From JBBDRW01 sp040905265 (GTDB lineage Bacteria; Bacteroidota; Rhodothermia; Balneolales; Balneolaceae): DNA of 18,323 bases. This document shows positions 6,439 to 15,263 of this stretch, in pieces; the first letter of the stretch is position 1; each line of letters starts with the position of its first letter. The translations under genes were made by a program, and so were the position numbers. The stretch is taken from contig JBBDRW010000166.1 of NCBI GenBank assembly GCA_040905265.1, forward strand, positions 1-18,323. The letters run 5' to 3'. The notes beneath the pieces were generated by a model. The model ran no database searches. It saw only the letters and a program-made list of their open reading frames with translations, and had not been told where the DNA came from.

Positions 6439-9400
6439 ATGAGCGAAGAACTGAAACAAAACAGCTACTGGAAAAGCCTGAATGAGCTCGCCAGAAATGA
6501 AGAGTATGAGAAGTTTCTTCATCGGGAGTTTCCCGAAGACGCCTCCGAATTGACAGATCAGGTCTCCCGACGCAGTTTTCTAAGGGTTATGGGTGCATCG
6601 ATTGCACTGGCAGGTTTTGCCTCCTGCCGACGGCCGGTTCAAAAGATCATGCCCTATAGCCGGATGCCGGAAAATACGGTCCTTGGAAAACCTCTCTACT
6701 ATGCCACTTCCATGCCATTTCAGGATGCTCTTACCGGCCTTCTGGTTGAAAACAACGAAGGAAGGCCTACCAAACTGGAAGGAAATGAAGACCATCCTGC
6801 CAGCGGCGGACGAACCAGTATTTACAATCAGGCCGGAATCCTCTCTATGTATGATCCGGACCGTTCCCGCACCATTCGAAATCGTGGAGAGGCCTCCGAC
6901 CGTGAGTCGTTTCTATCATTTGTATCCAACCATTTTCAGAATAGCGACCGGTCCATTGCATTTATCTCAGAATCCTCCTCCTCTCCCACCCTTCAACGTC
7001 TGAAAGAGGAGAGTCTCTCACGGTTTGGAAATTCAGAGTGGGCCACCTGGGAACCCTTCGGAGAGGAGAATATCGCAGAAGGGAACCGCATCGCATTCGG
7101 GCAGCGGCTCCGTACAGTTAACCACTACGACCGCGCCTCTCTGGTCCTCTCACTGGACGATGACTTCCTTAGCCCCCAGGCAGACAAAAACAGTGTTGAG
7201 AATGCCCGCAATACAACCTCAAGAAGGTATGTGCGAAGCACGGCAGACCGGATGCTCAGACTCTATAGTGTCGAGAGCAACTACTCCCTGACCGGATCCT
7301 ATGCCGATCACCGGCTTCGGATCAAAACCTCAGAAATTGAAGCCTTTACCTACGCCCTTGCAGCAAGGCTATCCACCTACACAGCCGGTTTGGAAACGTT
7401 CTCCAATGTTCAAAACCAGTTTACCGGCCATGAATGGCTGGAGGAGCTTGCACAGGATCTGACTGAACATTTCGGTTCAAGCATTCTCACACTCGGGAAG
7501 GAGCACTCTCCCGAACTCCATGCAGCTGTTGCAGCGATCAACCATGCACTCGACAATACCGGGTATATGGTTACCTATCATGAAGTTCCTCATCTCGGTG
7601 AGACACATCAGGGAGAGGCCTTCTCTTCGATGATCCGCGAGATCGGTAACGGAACTTATGACACTGTTGTGATCCTCGGAGCAAACCCTGCCTTTACAGC
7701 TCCTGCCGACCTGAATGTCAGCCAGGTTCTTGAACAGGCTGAAACCGTGATCCATCTCTCCGACTATGTGGATGAGACCTCTCGTATTTCCGACTGGCAC
7801 ATCAACCGTGCACACTTTCTGGAGGCGTGGGGAGACGGTTGCTCCTATACAGGAACCCGTTCTGTCATTCAACCGCAGGTACAACCTCTTTTTGGTGGCT
7901 GGAGTGATTTGGAATTGTTGAATGTGATCAACACCGGTGAGTGGACAGATGGATACGATCTGGTACGGGAGACCTGGAACAGCCTGCTTTCCGGTGATTT
8001 TGAATCGGAATGGAGGCGATTGCTGCATGACGGGGTTGAGAGTGGCTCACAGTTCGGGGAAGCAGATGTCTCACTCTCCGGCGACTTTGCCGGAGCCATT
8101 ACCGGCCGGCTTCAAACCGGCTCTTCAGAGGGCATCGAAATTGTGATCAAACCGGATGCTACACTGTTTGACGGACGTTTTGCCAATAATGGATGGCTGA
8201 TGGAGCTGCCCGATCCGATGACAAAAATATCCTGGGATAACGTTGCATTGATGAGTCCTGCAACGGCACGAAATCTCGGAGTACCGGATGAACGGCATCT
8301 CGGTGATAAAGAAGCTCCGGTTGTCCAGATTGAAACGGACAACGGCGCTATTGAAATTGCAGCATGGGTCCAGCCTGGCCATGCCGATGACTCCATCACA
8401 CTGACTGCCGGATATGGCCGGGAAGGAATCGGCCGGATTGCGGACGGTGTCGGTGTCGATGTCTATCCACTTCGGCAAACTGAATCTCTATACTACCAGG
8501 CTGGGCGTGTCTCTCTGACCGGCCGACAGTATGAAATCGCCTGTGTCCAGGATCATCACAGCCTTGAAGGCCGTGACATGATTCGTGAAGCTTCACTTGA
8601 AGAGTACCGACAGACGCCCGATTTCGCCTCCTATGAACAGGTACACGGCTACGAAGTGCCCGGATTGAAAGAGGCGCGGGAACACGGCGATGAACATCCG
8701 GTCTCGATCTTTACACCGAGAGACTATCCGGAAGGGGAGCCGCAGTGGGGTATGGCGATAGACCTGAATGCCTGTTTCGGCTGCGGCGTCTGTACCATTG
8801 CCTGCCAGGCAGAAAACAACATTCCCGTAATCGGCAAACGGGAAGTCTCACGTCGCCGGATCATGCACTGGATCCGAACCGACCGATATTATGAGGGAGA
8901 TCCGGACAATCCAAAAGTGATGCACCAGCCGGTTCCCTGTATGCACTGTGAGCTTGCGCCCTGTGAACAGGTCTGTCCGGTGGCTGCAACGACACACAGT
9001 GACGATGGGATGAACCAGATGACGTACAACCGTTGTATCGGTACACGCTACTGTTCCAACAACTGTCCATATAAAGTCCGCCGTTTCAACTTCTTCAACT
9101 ACTCCAAAGAGTATTTGACAACAGGAGATGACCCGGAAATCATCCAGATGGCGATGAACCCTGACGTAACCGTCCGGTTTCGCGGGGTTATGGAGAAGTG
9201 TACCTACTGTGTGCAGCGGGTCAACCGTGCAAAAATTGACGCCAAAAAAGAGACCGGGAGTCCGAAGCCGGCAGATGGAGTGGTACAGACTGCATGCCAG
9301 CAGGCCTGTCCTGCCAATGCCATCTACTTCGGGGATATTACAGATCCCGAAAGTGAGATTTCAGTAGCAAAGGAGAACGAGCGAAATTACATGATGCTGG

Positions 9401-9471
9401 AAGAGCTGAACGTCCGCCCGAGAACGTCCTACATGGCCAAACTGCGCAACACCAACTCTGAAATGGTATAA
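6439..9471 (+). CDS. actB: ACIII subunit ActB, molybdopterin-like domain fused to FeS domain
   Basis: A 1010-residue periplasmic subunit. The N-terminus has the WKSL...EFPE pre-sequence seen in the 'extended Tat' family, then a twin-arginine signal RRSFLRVMG (44-52), a hydrophobic stretch and LAGFASC with Cys63, a likely lipidation site. Residues about 70-720 are the molybdopterin-oxidoreductase-like part, which in studied ACIII holds no molybdenum. Residues about 765-990 are ferredoxin-like with four cysteine groups: C779/782/785/789, C834/837/842/846, C866/872/876 and C921/924 with C953/957, giving three [4Fe-4S] and one [3Fe-4S] cluster as in known complexes (the C866 group lacks a fourth Cys). 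It passes electrons from the quinol site to the hemes. The actC start follows after 30 bp. Confidence 0.93.
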   Translation: MSEELKQNSYWKSLNELARNEEYEKFLHREFPEDASELTDQVSRRSFLRVMGASIALAGFASCRRPVQKIMPYSRMPENTVLGKPLYYATSMPFQDALTGLLVENNEGRPTKLEGNEDHPASGGRTSIYNQAGILSMYDPDRSRTIRNRGEASDRESFLSFVSNHFQNSDRSIAFISESSSSPTLQRLKEESLSRFGNSEWATWEPFGEENIAEGNRIAFGQRLRTVNHYDRASLVLSLDDDFLSPQADKNSVENARNTTSRRYVRSTADRMLRLYSVESNYSLTGSYADHRLRIKTSEIEAFTYALAARLSTYTAGLETFSNVQNQFTGHEWLEELAQDLTEHFGSSILTLGKEHSPELHAAVAAINHALDNTGYMVTYHEVPHLGETHQGEAFSSMIREIGNGTYDTVVILGANPAFTAPADLNVSQVLEQAETVIHLSDYVDETSRISDWHINRAHFLEAWGDGCSYTGTRSVIQPQVQPLFGGWSDLELLNVINTGEWTDGYDLVRETWNSLLSGDFESEWRRLLHDGVESGSQFGEADVSLSGDFAGAITGRLQTGSSEGIEIVIKPDATLFDGRFANNGWLMELPDPMTKISWDNVALMSPATARNLGVPDERHLGDKEAPVVQIETDNGAIEIAAWVQPGHADDSITLTAGYGREGIGRIADGVGVDVYPLRQTESLYYQAGRVSLTGRQYEIACVQDHHSLEGRDMIREASLEEYRQTPDFASYEQVHGYEVPGLKEAREHGDEHPVSIFTPRDYPEGEPQWGMAIDLNACFGCGVCTIACQAENNIPVIGKREVSRRRIMHWIRTDRYYEGDPDNPKVMHQPVPCMHCELAPCEQVCPVAATTHSDDGMNQMTYNRCIGTRYCSNNCPYKVRRFNFFNYSKEYLTTGDDPEIIQMAMNPDVTVRFRGVMEKCTYCVQRVNRAKIDAKKETGSPKPADGVVQTACQQACPANAIYFGDITDPESEISVAKENERNYMMLEELNVRPRTSYMAKLRNTNSEMV

Positions 9472-9501
9472 TCCAAAGGATTTAATCGTAAACATCAGAA
9501 C

Positions 9502-10926
9502 ATGAGTAAATCGTACGAATACGTACCGGAGCCTGTACTGGTCAAGGGTGACCATGACTTCAAGAGTATAACGGCTCTGATAACAGATATAAATCTGCGG
9601 CCGACTCCAAAAGCGTGGTACTTCGCTTTCGGGTTCGCCAATCTGCTGCTTATTCTCCTGGTTGTCTCGATCGGCTACCTGATCTGGCAAGGAACCGGCA
9701 TCTGGGGGCTGAATCAGCCGGCAGGCTGGGGCTGGGCGATCATCAACTTTGTCTGGTGGGTCGGCATCGGCCACGCCGGAACGCTGATCTCTGCGATCCT
9801 TTTTCTATTCCGGCAGAATTGGCGAACCGCTATCAACCGGTTTGCAGAGGCGATGACGATCTTTGCCGTGATGTGTGCCGGTATTTTTCCCGCGATTCAT
9901 GTCGGCCGGATCTGGGTCATCTACTGGGTATTCCCGATTCCGAACCAGATGTCACTCTGGCCCAATTTTAACAGTCCGCTGCTCTGGGATGTGTTTGCGG
10001 TATCCACCTATCTGACGGTTTCAGTACTCTTCTGGTATGTCGGCCTGGTTCCGGATCTTGCCACGTTGAGAGACCGGATCAAAAGCAAAGCTGGAAAATG
10101 GATCTATGGTACCTTTGCACTTGGATGGAGAGGAAGCAACCGCCATTGGTGGACCTATGAAAAGGCCTATATGATCCTGGCCGGACTGGCGACACCTCTT
10201 GTCCTCTCTGTTCACACCATTGTCTCGTTTGATTTTGCCGTCTCGATGATCCCCGGATGGCACACCACTATCTTCCCCCCCTATTTTGTTGCCGGCGCCA
10301 TCTTCTCCGGATTTGCAATGGTTCTGACGCTGATGATCGTCAGTCGAAAATTATTCGGGCTTGAGGATATCATGACTGTCGACCATATGGAGAAGATGAA
10401 TATGATCCTGCTGGTTACCGGGATGATGGTCGGGTTCGCCTATGCCATGGAGTTTTTCATCGCCTGGTACGGAGGTGTCGAGTATGAAAAAGCGATCTTT
10501 ATCTATCGGGCAACCGGTCCTTACGCCTGGGCATACTGGATTATGATTAGCTGTAATGTTCTATCGCCGCAGGTCTTCTGGTTTAAAAAACTCCGCAGAA
10601 GTATTGGACTGACTTTTGTCATTTCCATTATTGTAAACATCGGGATGTGGTTCGAGCGCTTTGTCATTGCGGTTACATCCCTCTCTCAAGACTATCTCCC
10701 CTCATCCTGGGGTTACTATTCCCCCACGATCTGGGATGTACTGACCTATATCGGTACCTTCGGTCTCTTTTTTACATTCTTCCTTCTCTTCCTGCGGTTC
10801 CTGCCAATGGTTGCTGTCGCCGAGATCAAGAATGTGATGCCTCAGGCAGATCCGCACAACTACGATGAAGATGGAAATTACGTGGCGCCGAAGGTTGAGG
10901 TACCGGAACCTATTAAAGAATCCTGA
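9502..10926 (+). CDS. actC: ACIII subunit ActC, NrfD/PsrC-type quinol-oxidising membrane subunit
   Basis: A 474-residue polytopic membrane protein of the NrfD/PsrC family, with roughly ten hydrophobic spans (first three about 39-62, 77-103 and 117-142). The GWGWAIINFVWWVGIGHAGT block with His91 and the later IHVGRIWVIYW segment are conserved in ACIII ActC proteins. By family, it binds and oxidises menaquinol and docks to the ActB FeS domain. The C-terminal tail is hydrophilic and acidic. The start at 9502 is supported by the distance from actB and a hydrophilic N-terminus (SYEYVPEPV). An AAAGGA lies 22 bases upstream, too far to be a usual ribosome site. The actD ATG follows after 17 bp. Confidence 0.92.
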   Translation: MSKSYEYVPEPVLVKGDHDFKSITALITDINLRPTPKAWYFAFGFANLLLILLVVSIGYLIWQGTGIWGLNQPAGWGWAIINFVWWVGIGHAGTLISAILFLFRQNWRTAINRFAEAMTIFAVMCAGIFPAIHVGRIWVIYWVFPIPNQMSLWPNFNSPLLWDVFAVSTYLTVSVLFWYVGLVPDLATLRDRIKSKAGKWIYGTFALGWRGSNRHWWTYEKAYMILAGLATPLVLSVHTIVSFDFAVSMIPGWHTTIFPPYFVAGAIFSGFAMVLTLMIVSRKLFGLEDIMTVDHMEKMNMILLVTGMMVGFAYAMEFFIAWYGGVEYEKAIFIYRATGPYAWAYWIMISCNVLSPQVFWFKKLRRSIGLTFVISIIVNIGMWFERFVIAVTSLSQDYLPSSWGYYSPTIWDVLTYIGTFGLFFTFFLLFLRFLPMVAVAEIKNVMPQADPHNYDEDGNYVAPKVEVPEPIKES

Positions 10927-10930
10927 TTGC

Positions 10931-10936
10931 AGGAGG
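10931..10936 (+). promoter_or_regulatory. Strong Shine-Dalgarno before actD
   Basis: AGGAGG seven bases before ATG 10944 is the only near-perfect ribosome-binding site in the respiratory cluster, and it fixes the actD start. Most other genes here have no recognisable one. Confidence 0.75.
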
Positions 10937-10943
10937 TAACCCT

Positions 10944-11498
10944 ATGAGTGAATCCAAACCTGAAAAGACGTTATACGGAATTCTTGCCGAGTACAGAAAC
11001 CCGGGAGAACTCATCAAAGTGGCTCGATCCGTTAAGGAGAGCGGCTACAAACATTGGGATACATTCAGCCCGTTCCCGGTTCATGGAATCGACAAGGCGA
11101 TGGGGCTCAAAAAGTCGAAATTGGGCTGGATCGTTCTCGGGCATGGACTGGTCGGGCTTTTTGGTGCATTAACCATGATCTGGTATATGATGGTCATAGA
11201 CTATCCGCTAAACATCAGCGGGAAGACCCTTATGAACATTCCGGCCTGGATTCCAGTCACGTTTGAATTGACGGTTCTGTTGTCGGCATTCGGCGCTGTG
11301 TTCGGCATGTTTTTTCTTTGCGGGCTCCCCCGCTTCAACCACCCGCTCTTTAACAGCGAACGGTTCTCTGAAAAAGCCAACAATGACGGCTTTTTTGTCT
11401 GTATCGAGGCGGATGATCCCCAGTTTGAGCCAGAAAAAGTGAGCAGCCTGCTGAAACGTGCCGGCGCCCAGCATGTTGAAGAGGTGTATGATGAATAG
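10944..11498 (+). CDS. actD: ACIII subunit ActD (DUF3341)
   Basis: A 184-residue protein with the DUF3341 layout: an N-terminal soluble part (LYGILAEYRNPGELIKVARS ... SPFPVHGIDKAMG), two adjacent membrane spans (about 57-82 and 97-121), then a soluble tail with FFVCIEADDPQFE near residue 150. In ACIII structures ActD clamps the membrane module and has no cofactor. Length is normal (about 170-200). It has the strongest ribosome-binding site in the cluster. The gene ends with two ATGs (11488, 11491) overlapping its stop in another frame; these continue in frame into actE but are probably not its start. Confidence 0.92.
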   Translation: MSESKPEKTLYGILAEYRNPGELIKVARSVKESGYKHWDTFSPFPVHGIDKAMGLKKSKLGWIVLGHGLVGLFGALTMIWYMMVIDYPLNISGKTLMNIPAWIPVTFELTVLLSAFGAVFGMFFLCGLPRFNHPLFNSERFSEKANNDGFFVCIEADDPQFEPEKVSSLLKRAGAQHVEEVYDE

Positions 11499-11610
11499 GC
11501 CACAAAATGAATATAGATCACCTGAAGGGTTGACAGTTCTATCGGCACACCGGCCGGCCGGACGATCCGCATCCCAGAATAACGGCAATCAATCTCATTC
11601 CGACTACCCA

Positions 11611-12594
11611 ATGGTTCACAGAATGTACAAAATCCCGATGCTGCTGTTTGCAGTACTGATATTGGCATCCTGCCGGGGGCAGATCTCCGACAAGCCGCCC
11701 ATTCATCCTCAACAGAATATGTATTTCCAGGAGCGGTTTAATGCCCAGGAGGAGAATCCTTTTTTTGAAGATGGCCGTGCCATGAGAATGCCGGTTGAGG
11801 GTACCGTTGCCCGGGGGCAGCTCCGGGAGGACCACGTCTTATATCAAGGGCTTGATGAAACGGGTGAATTTGTAGCGGAAAATCCACTGCCCGTTACCAG
11901 TGAACTTCTCTATCGAGGACAAGATCGGTATGACATCTACTGCTCTGTCTGTCATGGCGGCACCGGAGATGGCCAGGGAATTATCATGGCCGGACAGTTC
12001 GGGTTTGTTCCTGCTCCGACCTTTCATCAGGACAGGCTCCGGGAGGTACCGGACGGTGAGGTCTACTCCGCCATTGCAAACGGTGTTCGAACCATGCCCT
12101 CTTATGCCACTCAGGTACGGCCGAATGATCGATGGGCTATCGTCGCCTACATTCGTGCACTTCAACAGAGCCAGTATCAGACAGAGGAGCAGATGGCACA
12201 GTATGGCGTTGACCTCGCTTCCCTTCTTGAAGAACATGAAGCGGTTCAAAGTACGGATTCGGCAGAAGAAGAGGATAGCGAAGCCGGGGCAGCTGAAATT
12301 ACCGCAGAGCGGGGAGAACAACTCTTTACCCGGAACGGCTGTCAGGCCTGCCACACGATCGACGGCACCCCTGGAGGCATCGGGCCCACGCTTCAGGGAG
12401 TATACAATTCAGAGCGTACATTTGACGATGGCACAACAACCGTTGCTGATGAAGAGTATCTCTATGAGGAGATCACAAACCCTTCCGGACGAATCCTGGA
12501 AGGGTATCAGCCGTTTATGCAGCCGTTCAGCCACCTTGCGGATGATGAGATATACTCACTGGTAGAGTATATCAAAACACTGTCAGACAACTAA
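11611..12594 (+). CDS. actE: ACIII subunit ActE, diheme cytochrome c lipoprotein
   Basis: A 327-residue probable lipoprotein: ATG 11611 gives a 20-residue signal ending LILASC with Cys21. The frame is open further upstream (ATG 11491 and 11458), but that would put about 40 or more polar residues before the signal; ATG 11623 is also possible. The first cytochrome c domain has C111-x2-C114-H115 and the likely Met ligand in VRTMPSYATQV; this is the usual ActE domain. An acidic linker (about 205-238) then leads to a second domain with C244-x2-C247-H248 and a likely Met in FMQPF. The best-studied ActE proteins have one heme, as far as I know, so this is an extended form. Its second domain aligns with the cytochrome c domain of CoxB. 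Role: electron exit from ACIII. Confidence 0.88.
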   Translation: MVHRMYKIPMLLFAVLILASCRGQISDKPPIHPQQNMYFQERFNAQEENPFFEDGRAMRMPVEGTVARGQLREDHVLYQGLDETGEFVAENPLPVTSELLYRGQDRYDIYCSVCHGGTGDGQGIIMAGQFGFVPAPTFHQDRLREVPDGEVYSAIANGVRTMPSYATQVRPNDRWAIVAYIRALQQSQYQTEEQMAQYGVDLASLLEEHEAVQSTDSAEEEDSEAGAAEITAERGEQLFTRNGCQACHTIDGTPGGIGPTLQGVYNSERTFDDGTTTVADEEYLYEEITNPSGRILEGYQPFMQPFSHLADDEIYSLVEYIKTLSDN

Positions 12595-12613
12595 CGATTC
12601 AGAAATTGAATTC

Positions 12614-13813
12614 ATGGATACAAGTAGTCCACATAGTACAGACCCGGTAGATTTTCCGGTGGAAATCAACACTTCCAAAGTTTTGTTCGGAACGGGAATT
12701 GCCGGGCTGATTGCCAGCGGTGTCGGATACTTTCTCAATCCTGAACAGTTCTTTTTCTCTTACCTGACCAGCTTCACCTTTTTTGCCAGTTTTGCACTTG
12801 CAGCCCTGATCATGGTGATGTTCCATCATATTACCCGCTCCTCCTGGGGAACGGTCCTCCGGAGAATTCCGGAAACATTTGCATCCAATCTCTGGATCTG
12901 GGGGATTTTCTTTATTCCCGTCATCCTGGGCATTTCAACACTCTACGGCTGGGCAAACCCGGAGTATGTGGCCGGAGATCCGATCATGGAGGGGAAAGTC
13001 CCCTACCTCAACCGTCCGTTCTTTATTTTCCGGCAAGTTCTCTATTTCACAATCTGGGGCTGGCTGGGCTATCGGCTCCACAAGATCTCTACAGAGATGG
13101 ACCGGACAAGAGACTGGGGCCTTACCACACTGTTGAGAAAAATCAGCGCCCCCGGCATTCTGATTTTTGCCCTTACGATCGCATTTGCAAGCTTTGACTG
13201 GCTGATGTCTCTGGATGCGCACTGGTTCTCGACCATGTTCGGAGTCTACTTCTTCGCTATGAGCTTCCAGGCTTTCTTCCCCATGCTGATTCTGCTGATT
13301 TTCTGGCTGCAGAAACGGGATATCCTTGCAAATACAATTACAAAAAGTCATATTTATGATCTGGGTGCCTGGACCTTTGCGTTCACCGTTTTCTATGCCT
13401 ACATCGCATTCAGCCAATTTCTGCTGATCTACTATGCAAACATCTCTGAAGAGGTCCTCTGGTTCTACCACCGGATGGAAGGGAGCTGGATTATTCTGTT
13501 CTGGTCACTCCTTATCGGCCGGTTCATCCTCCCATTCATCCTTCTGTTGAACAGAGATACAAAGCATAGCCGGACACTGCTGAAAATCACTTCGGTATTG
13601 ATTGTGGTGATGCATATTATCGAGATTCACTGGATTGTGATGCCGACGATACACCACCATGGCATACAGGTAAGCTGGCTGGACATCACGACCCTGATCG
13701 GGCTGGGCGGAATCTTTTTCGGCCTCTTTTTCCAGCGGTTCAGAAAGTACAAGATGATTCCGGTGAACGATCCAAAACTGGCAGAGTCACTTGACAAGCA
13801 CTACCATCAATAA
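12614..13813 (+). CDS. actF: ACIII subunit ActF, quinol:cytochrome c oxidoreductase membrane subunit 2
   Basis: A 399-residue protein with about ten membrane spans. The FASFDWLMSLDAHWFSTMFG block (around residue 190-215) is characteristic of ActF proteins, as is the HHITRSSWGTVLRR segment after span two (about residue 72). ActF is distantly related to ActC and completes the membrane part of the complex; family work has proposed a role in proton transfer. The N-terminal 18 residues are soluble. There is a C-terminal charged tail. It starts 19 bp after actE and is followed after 24 bp by the HTH-membrane protein gene, all in one direction. No Shine-Dalgarno is seen. Confidence 0.92.
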   Translation: MDTSSPHSTDPVDFPVEINTSKVLFGTGIAGLIASGVGYFLNPEQFFFSYLTSFTFFASFALAALIMVMFHHITRSSWGTVLRRIPETFASNLWIWGIFFIPVILGISTLYGWANPEYVAGDPIMEGKVPYLNRPFFIFRQVLYFTIWGWLGYRLHKISTEMDRTRDWGLTTLLRKISAPGILIFALTIAFASFDWLMSLDAHWFSTMFGVYFFAMSFQAFFPMLILLIFWLQKRDILANTITKSHIYDLGAWTFAFTVFYAYIAFSQFLLIYYANISEEVLWFYHRMEGSWIILFWSLLIGRFILPFILLLNRDTKHSRTLLKITSVLIVVMHIIEIHWIVMPTIHHHGIQVSWLDITTLIGLGGIFFGLFFQRFRKYKMIPVNDPKLAESLDKHYHQ

Positions 13814-13837
13814 CAAACGGCCTGGCCGAAACCTATT

Positions 13838-14392
13838 ATGAGTAACGATTCAACCTCCTATACTCCTGAATTCAAAGCGAGAGTTGTTCTGGCTGTCTTG
13901 TCCGGAGAAGAGAATACCCCCGCGGGAATAGCGTCCGAACATGGAGTAACCGGTGAACAGATTCTCTCCTGGGCAGAAGAGATGGATCTCACTTTGGAAC
14001 AGCGGCAGCAGATATCATCTGCTTTCCATCTCTCTCCAGAAATAGAGGATAGCCGGAATGTAGATCTGGAGAGCAGTGACAAAATCTTTCTTTCTGAAAT
14101 AGAGTATGGAGCAGCGTATGACATCTACAATTATAAACGGCTGACATTTTGGACCGTTTTCGGTACCGGGTTTGTCATAGCAGCAATTTTTGCCCTGATA
14201 GGAATCAACCGTTTCAGTATCGACACAACCCGGCAGAATGTATCAGAACAGAGCCGTTTTTACCAGATCGAGGAGCTGCGTCAGCGCGACCAGGCGACCC
14301 TCACCTCTTTTGGTGTTGTCGATCCGGATGAAGGGATCTACAGGGTCCCGATTGATTCGATTATTTCAAGAATGGCCGATAGTTCCGACTAA
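13838..14392 (+). CDS. Single-span protein with transposase-type HTH domain, in ActG-like position
   Basis: A 184-residue protein of three parts. Residues 7-51 match the HTH_Tnp_1 domain of IS3-type OrfA proteins: YTPEFKARVVLAVLSGE, then a GIASEHGVT turn and ILSWAEEM with the conserved Trp45. The third helix is acidic (E40, E47, E48) where transposases are basic, so DNA binding may be lost. One membrane span follows (about 103-123). The periplasmic tail ends in LTSFGVVDPDEGIYRVPID (155-173), which I associate, from memory, with short membrane proteins of other ACIII/SCO clusters ('YGWVDxxxGxxxIPI'). It sits between actF and SCO, where a small ActG subunit is found in some ACIII clusters. Homology to ActG is not established. 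Spacing (24 and 34 bp) points to an operon gene, not an insertion. Confidence 0.7.
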   Translation: MSNDSTSYTPEFKARVVLAVLSGEENTPAGIASEHGVTGEQILSWAEEMDLTLEQRQQISSAFHLSPEIEDSRNVDLESSDKIFLSEIEYGAAYDIYNYKRLTFWTVFGTGFVIAAIFALIGINRFSIDTTRQNVSEQSRFYQIEELRQRDQATLTSFGVVDPDEGIYRVPIDSIISRMADSSD

Positions 14393-14426
14393 GTTGAAGC
14401 CGGATTCAGTTCCGGCAGGAATAGAT

Positions 14427-15263
14427 ATGATGTGGAGACTCTTTTTTGGATGGCTGGTTCTGTTCCTGGCTCTGCTTCCGGCTGACTCGTATGGACAGCT
14501 AAACCGGGCGAAGCCCGAACTGCTGGAACAGGTAGGGGTTGATGAACATCTGGGTGAGAAGATTCCACTGGACGTACAATTTGCGACCTCCGAGGGGGAT
14601 ACCGTAACGATCGGTGAACTGATGGCCGAAGGGAAACCGGTCCTGCTGAATGCACTCTACTACGACTGTCCTCTGCTGTGCGGAATGATTCTCGAAGGGG
14701 TTTTCGATGTTGTGCAGGAGCTTGCGTGGACCCCCGGCCGGGATTATACGATTCTCTCATTCAGCATTGATCCGGAAGAGAAGTCGCCGCTTGCCGCGGA
14801 GAACAAAGCATTTTATCTGGATGAACTGAACCGCCCCGAAGCAGCCGATGGCTGGCACTTTTTAACGGGCCGGGAAGAGCAGATCAGGCGTGTAACGGAA
14901 GCGGCTGGTTTCAGGTACACTTATGACGAACAGACCGGAGAGTATATCCACCCGGCAGCAATCATGTTTCTGAGCCCTGACGGTACGATAACCCGGTACC
15001 TGTACGGTATCGAATTTTCTGAATTTGACCTGAGAAATGCCCTCTATGAAGCGGCCGAGGGGCGAATCGGTTCCACAATGGAGCGAATGGTACTCTACTG
15101 TTTTACGTACGACCCTTATTCGCAAAGTTACGTACCGGTTGCAATCAATATCATGAAGCTGGGTGGCTTGGCTACCTTGGTGATTCTCGGTATATTTCTG
15201 GGCCTTTTTTGGATGAAGGAGAAACGATCAAACCAATCACAAACTTTTGAACTTCAGGAATGA
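14427..15263 (+). CDS. SCO1/SenC-family copper chaperone
   Basis: A 278-residue SCO protein: signal peptide (about 1-27), thioredoxin-like domain with the copper site C81-x3-C85 (DCPLLCG) and H175 (in YIHPAA), and a C-terminal membrane span (about 245-264, MKLGGLATLVILGIFLGLF), so the domain is held at the periplasmic face by its C-terminus. SCO proteins deliver copper to the CuA site of oxidase subunit II, and coxB follows directly with a 4-bp ATGA overlap. The frame is open up to 14238, inside the previous gene, but ATG 14427 is preceded by AGGA at 14417-14420 and begins a good signal peptide; ATG 14430 is the neighbour alternative. Confidence 0.9.
   Translation: MMWRLFFGWLVLFLALLPADSYGQLNRAKPELLEQVGVDEHLGEKIPLDVQFATSEGDTVTIGELMAEGKPVLLNALYYDCPLLCGMILEGVFDVVQELAWTPGRDYTILSFSIDPEEKSPLAAENKAFYLDELNRPEAADGWHFLTGREEQIRRVTEAAGFRYTYDEQTGEYIHPAAIMFLSPDGTITRYLYGIEFSEFDLRNALYEAAEGRIGSTMERMVLYCFTYDPYSQSYVPVAINIMKLGGLATLVILGIFLGLFWMKEKRSNQSQTFELQE

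Noticed and set aside
11458..11610. Upstream extension of the actE frame
   Set aside because: It would place about 50 polar residues before a good lipoprotein signal peptide; ATG 11611 or 11623 is more plausible.
13838..13990. Insertion-sequence remnant or intact transposase orfA
   Set aside because: The domain continues in frame into a membrane protein, no second orf or terminal repeats are seen, and the operon spacing is undisturbed.
14238..14426. Upstream extension of the SCO frame
   Set aside because: It lies within the HTH-membrane gene and would bury the signal peptide; ATG 14427 has an AGGA site.
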